The translations under genes and the position numbers were made by a program. A DNA stretch of 14,087 nt from Myxococcales bacterium (GTDB taxonomy: Bacteria; Myxococcota; Polyangia; Fen-1088). Below are positions 13,017 to 14,087 of this stretch, piece by piece; the stretch's first letter is position 1, and the number at the start of each line of letters is the position of its first letter. The stretch is from the NCBI GenBank assembly GCA_003155465.1, contig PMCR01000249.1, forward strand, positions 1 through 14,087, written 5' to 3'. The notes under the pieces are model-generated. The model searched no databases and was not told where the DNA came from. It worked only from the letters and a program-made list of their open reading frames with translations.

Positions 13017-14087
13017 ACGGATCTCCCGTGGGGACTTTCGGGTCAGCCGTGGTCATGACTACGTCGTCGACTTGCCCAAAACCCTGACAGGGGACGTCCA
13101 CCGACCGGTCCACTGGCAAGTAGCCCGACTTCGACATCAGTACAGTCAGAATCTCGCCGCCGTTCACCACCATGTCATAGCCGCCGTCGTCACGGCTCGC
13201 CGTCGCGCCGAACTCGGGATGGCCAGCAATCGCCACCTTCACGGTGTCGAGAGGAGACCCATCACCCGCCAGGATGCGGCCGCGGATCCCGGCCGCTCGG
13301 TCGTGCTGAATGGTCCCGGCAGCCACACCGGCCTGGCTTGGGCTTGCGCCTTGATAGATGTAGGCAAGCGTGTCAGCCAGGTTGGCCGTCTCGGGCGAAG
13401 TCAGCGCAGGTGTACCGACACACGCGCCCGACTGACAACTGTCCGGCGAGGTGCTGTCGCTGCCGTCATCGCACATCGTGCCGTTTGCTTTGCCTGAGCA
13501 GAGGCACAAGCCGGTCGGCGGATCGCACGTGCCAGGGCCCAGGCATTGGTTGCCGGGCCCGCACACGACCGGGTTGCCGCCCACGCACGCGCCTAAGACG
13601 CAGGTGTCCGTCTGCGTGCACAGGTTGCCGTCGTTGCAGGCGGTTCCGTCTGGCTTGCTCGGGTTGGAGCAAAGGCCACTCACCCAAGCGCAGGTCCCTG
13701 CCTCGTGGCATTGGTCGAGCGGCGTACACACGATGGGGTTGGCGCCGGTGCAGGTGCCGGCTTGGCAGGTGTCGGTTCGCGTGCAGGCGTTGCCGTCGTC
13801 GCAGCCACTTCCGTCTGGCTTGGTCGGGTTCGTGCAAACGCCACTCAACGTCTCGCAGGTCCCGGCCGCGTGGCACTGGTCGAGCGGCGTACACACGATG
13901 GGGTTGGCACCGGTGCAGGTGCCGGCTTGGCAGGTGTCGGTTCGCGTGCAGGGGTTACCGTCGTTGCAAACGCTGCCATTGGTCTTCGCCGGGTTGCTGC
14001 ACGCCCCGGTCGTGGGGTTGCACGCGCCCACGTCGTGGCACTGGTCGAGCGCCGCGCACATCACTGGATTGCTGCCGGTGCAGCTTC
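13009..14087 (-). CDS. Cys-rich repeat protein with carboxypeptidase-regulatory-like domain; truncated RHS-type protein, 5' end outside window
   Basis: About 358 codons are visible; the frame is open to the right edge, so the signal peptide and more repeats should lie beyond. Four 55-residue units (from 14058 to 13414) follow the scheme C..LDQCH..GTC....G.CSNP.KPDG..C.DGN.CT.TDTCQ.G.C.G.NP.V. After a linker comes IRGRILAGDGSPLDTVKVAI through GGYDMVVNGG to SKSGYLPVDRSVDVP, a CarboxypepD_reg-like beta-sandwich. In deltaproteobacterial proteins of this architecture the domain is normally followed by long RHS/YD repeats and a variable toxin-like tip. Here the frame ends with a TAG 11 codons after VVMT, so the RHS part is missing. 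The product is probably exported and extracellular. Whether the short form is functional or a decayed gene is open. Confidence 0.82.
   Translation of the reverse strand, partial: SCTGSNPVMCAALDQCHDVGACNPTTGACSNPAKTNGSVCNDGNPCTRTDTCQAGTCTGANPIVCTPLDQCHAAGTCETLSGVCTNPTKPDGSGCDDGNACTRTDTCQAGTCTGANPIVCTPLDQCHEAGTCAWVSGLCSNPSKPDGTACNDGNLCTQTDTCVLGACVGGNPVVCGPGNQCLGPGTCDPPTGLCLCSGKANGTMCDDGSDSTSPDSCQSGACVGTPALTSPETANLADTLAYIYQGASPSQAGVAAGTIQHDRAAGIRGRILAGDGSPLDTVKVAIAGHPEFGATASRDDGGYDMVVNGGEILTVLMSKSGYLPVDRSVDVPCQGFGQVDDVVMTTADPKVPTGDPSQ
13414..14087 (-). repeat. tandem 165-bp repeats coding for 55-residue Cys-rich units
   Basis: Units run 14058-13894, 13893-13729, 13728-13564 and (degenerate) 13563-13414, with part of another at the right edge. 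The DNA at 13716-13786 and 13881-13951 is identical except for one base, while other segments of the same units differ at many positions. This patchy identity points to recent gene conversion or slippage between units. Confidence 0.85.

Overview
The window is GC-rich, densely coded and mostly on the minus strand. It looks like a chromosome fragment from a Myxococcota or other deltaproteobacterial-type organism. The best pointer is the right end, where 55-residue Cys-rich repeats of the 'CNDGN.CT.TDTCQ.G.C.G.NP' type run into a carboxypeptidase-regulatory-like domain; this architecture is familiar from large secreted proteins of that group. No rRNA, tRNA, CRISPR array, intact insertion sequence or phage gene was seen.

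Left part (1-3985, all minus). An operon of two translationally coupled P-loop ATPases (2661-3836, then 376-2664, sharing an ATGA overlap) is followed after 51 bp by the 5' part of a TMEM175-family potassium channel gene that leaves the window. Just upstream of the first ATPase start lie three TGTACA-centred sites spaced exactly 16 bp apart, which look like an operator array.

Centre-left (3986-6884, minus). A compact signalling operon runs: a four-helix membrane protein with two H-x13-H pairs (DUF4405-like, probable di-haem cytochrome b fold), a LytS/YehU-type membrane histidine kinase, and a LytTR response regulator. Gaps are 7 bp and a 1-bp overlap. A 48-codon single-helix membrane ORF with a purine-rich ribosome binding site precedes it. 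I infer a haem- or redox-sensing three-component system.

Centre (6885-11935). A plus-strand RNB-domain exoribonuclease without cold-shock domains meets, 3' end to 3' end with a 28-bp overlap, a minus-strand three-gene cluster. In transcription order the cluster is a CDP-glycerol glycerophosphotransferase-like enzyme, an IspD/TarI-like cytidylyltransferase, and a RuBisCO-like protein that starts with a GTG overlapping the cytidylyltransferase stop (GTGA). This is the most interesting locus: a RuBisCO-like protein apparently wired into CDP-polyol or teichoic-acid-like surface polymer synthesis, with several RuBisCO catalytic residues replaced.

Right part (11936-14087). A RimJ/RimL-type GNAT acetyltransferase with a visible promoter and RBS is followed by a damaged-looking junction. 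It holds a minus-strand open frame without a start, a plus-strand C-terminal fragment of a Cys-rich protein, and, converging on it, a Cys-rich repeat protein that stops right after the domain where RHS/YD repeats would usually follow. This resembles a rearranged or decaying polymorphic-toxin or surface-protein locus.
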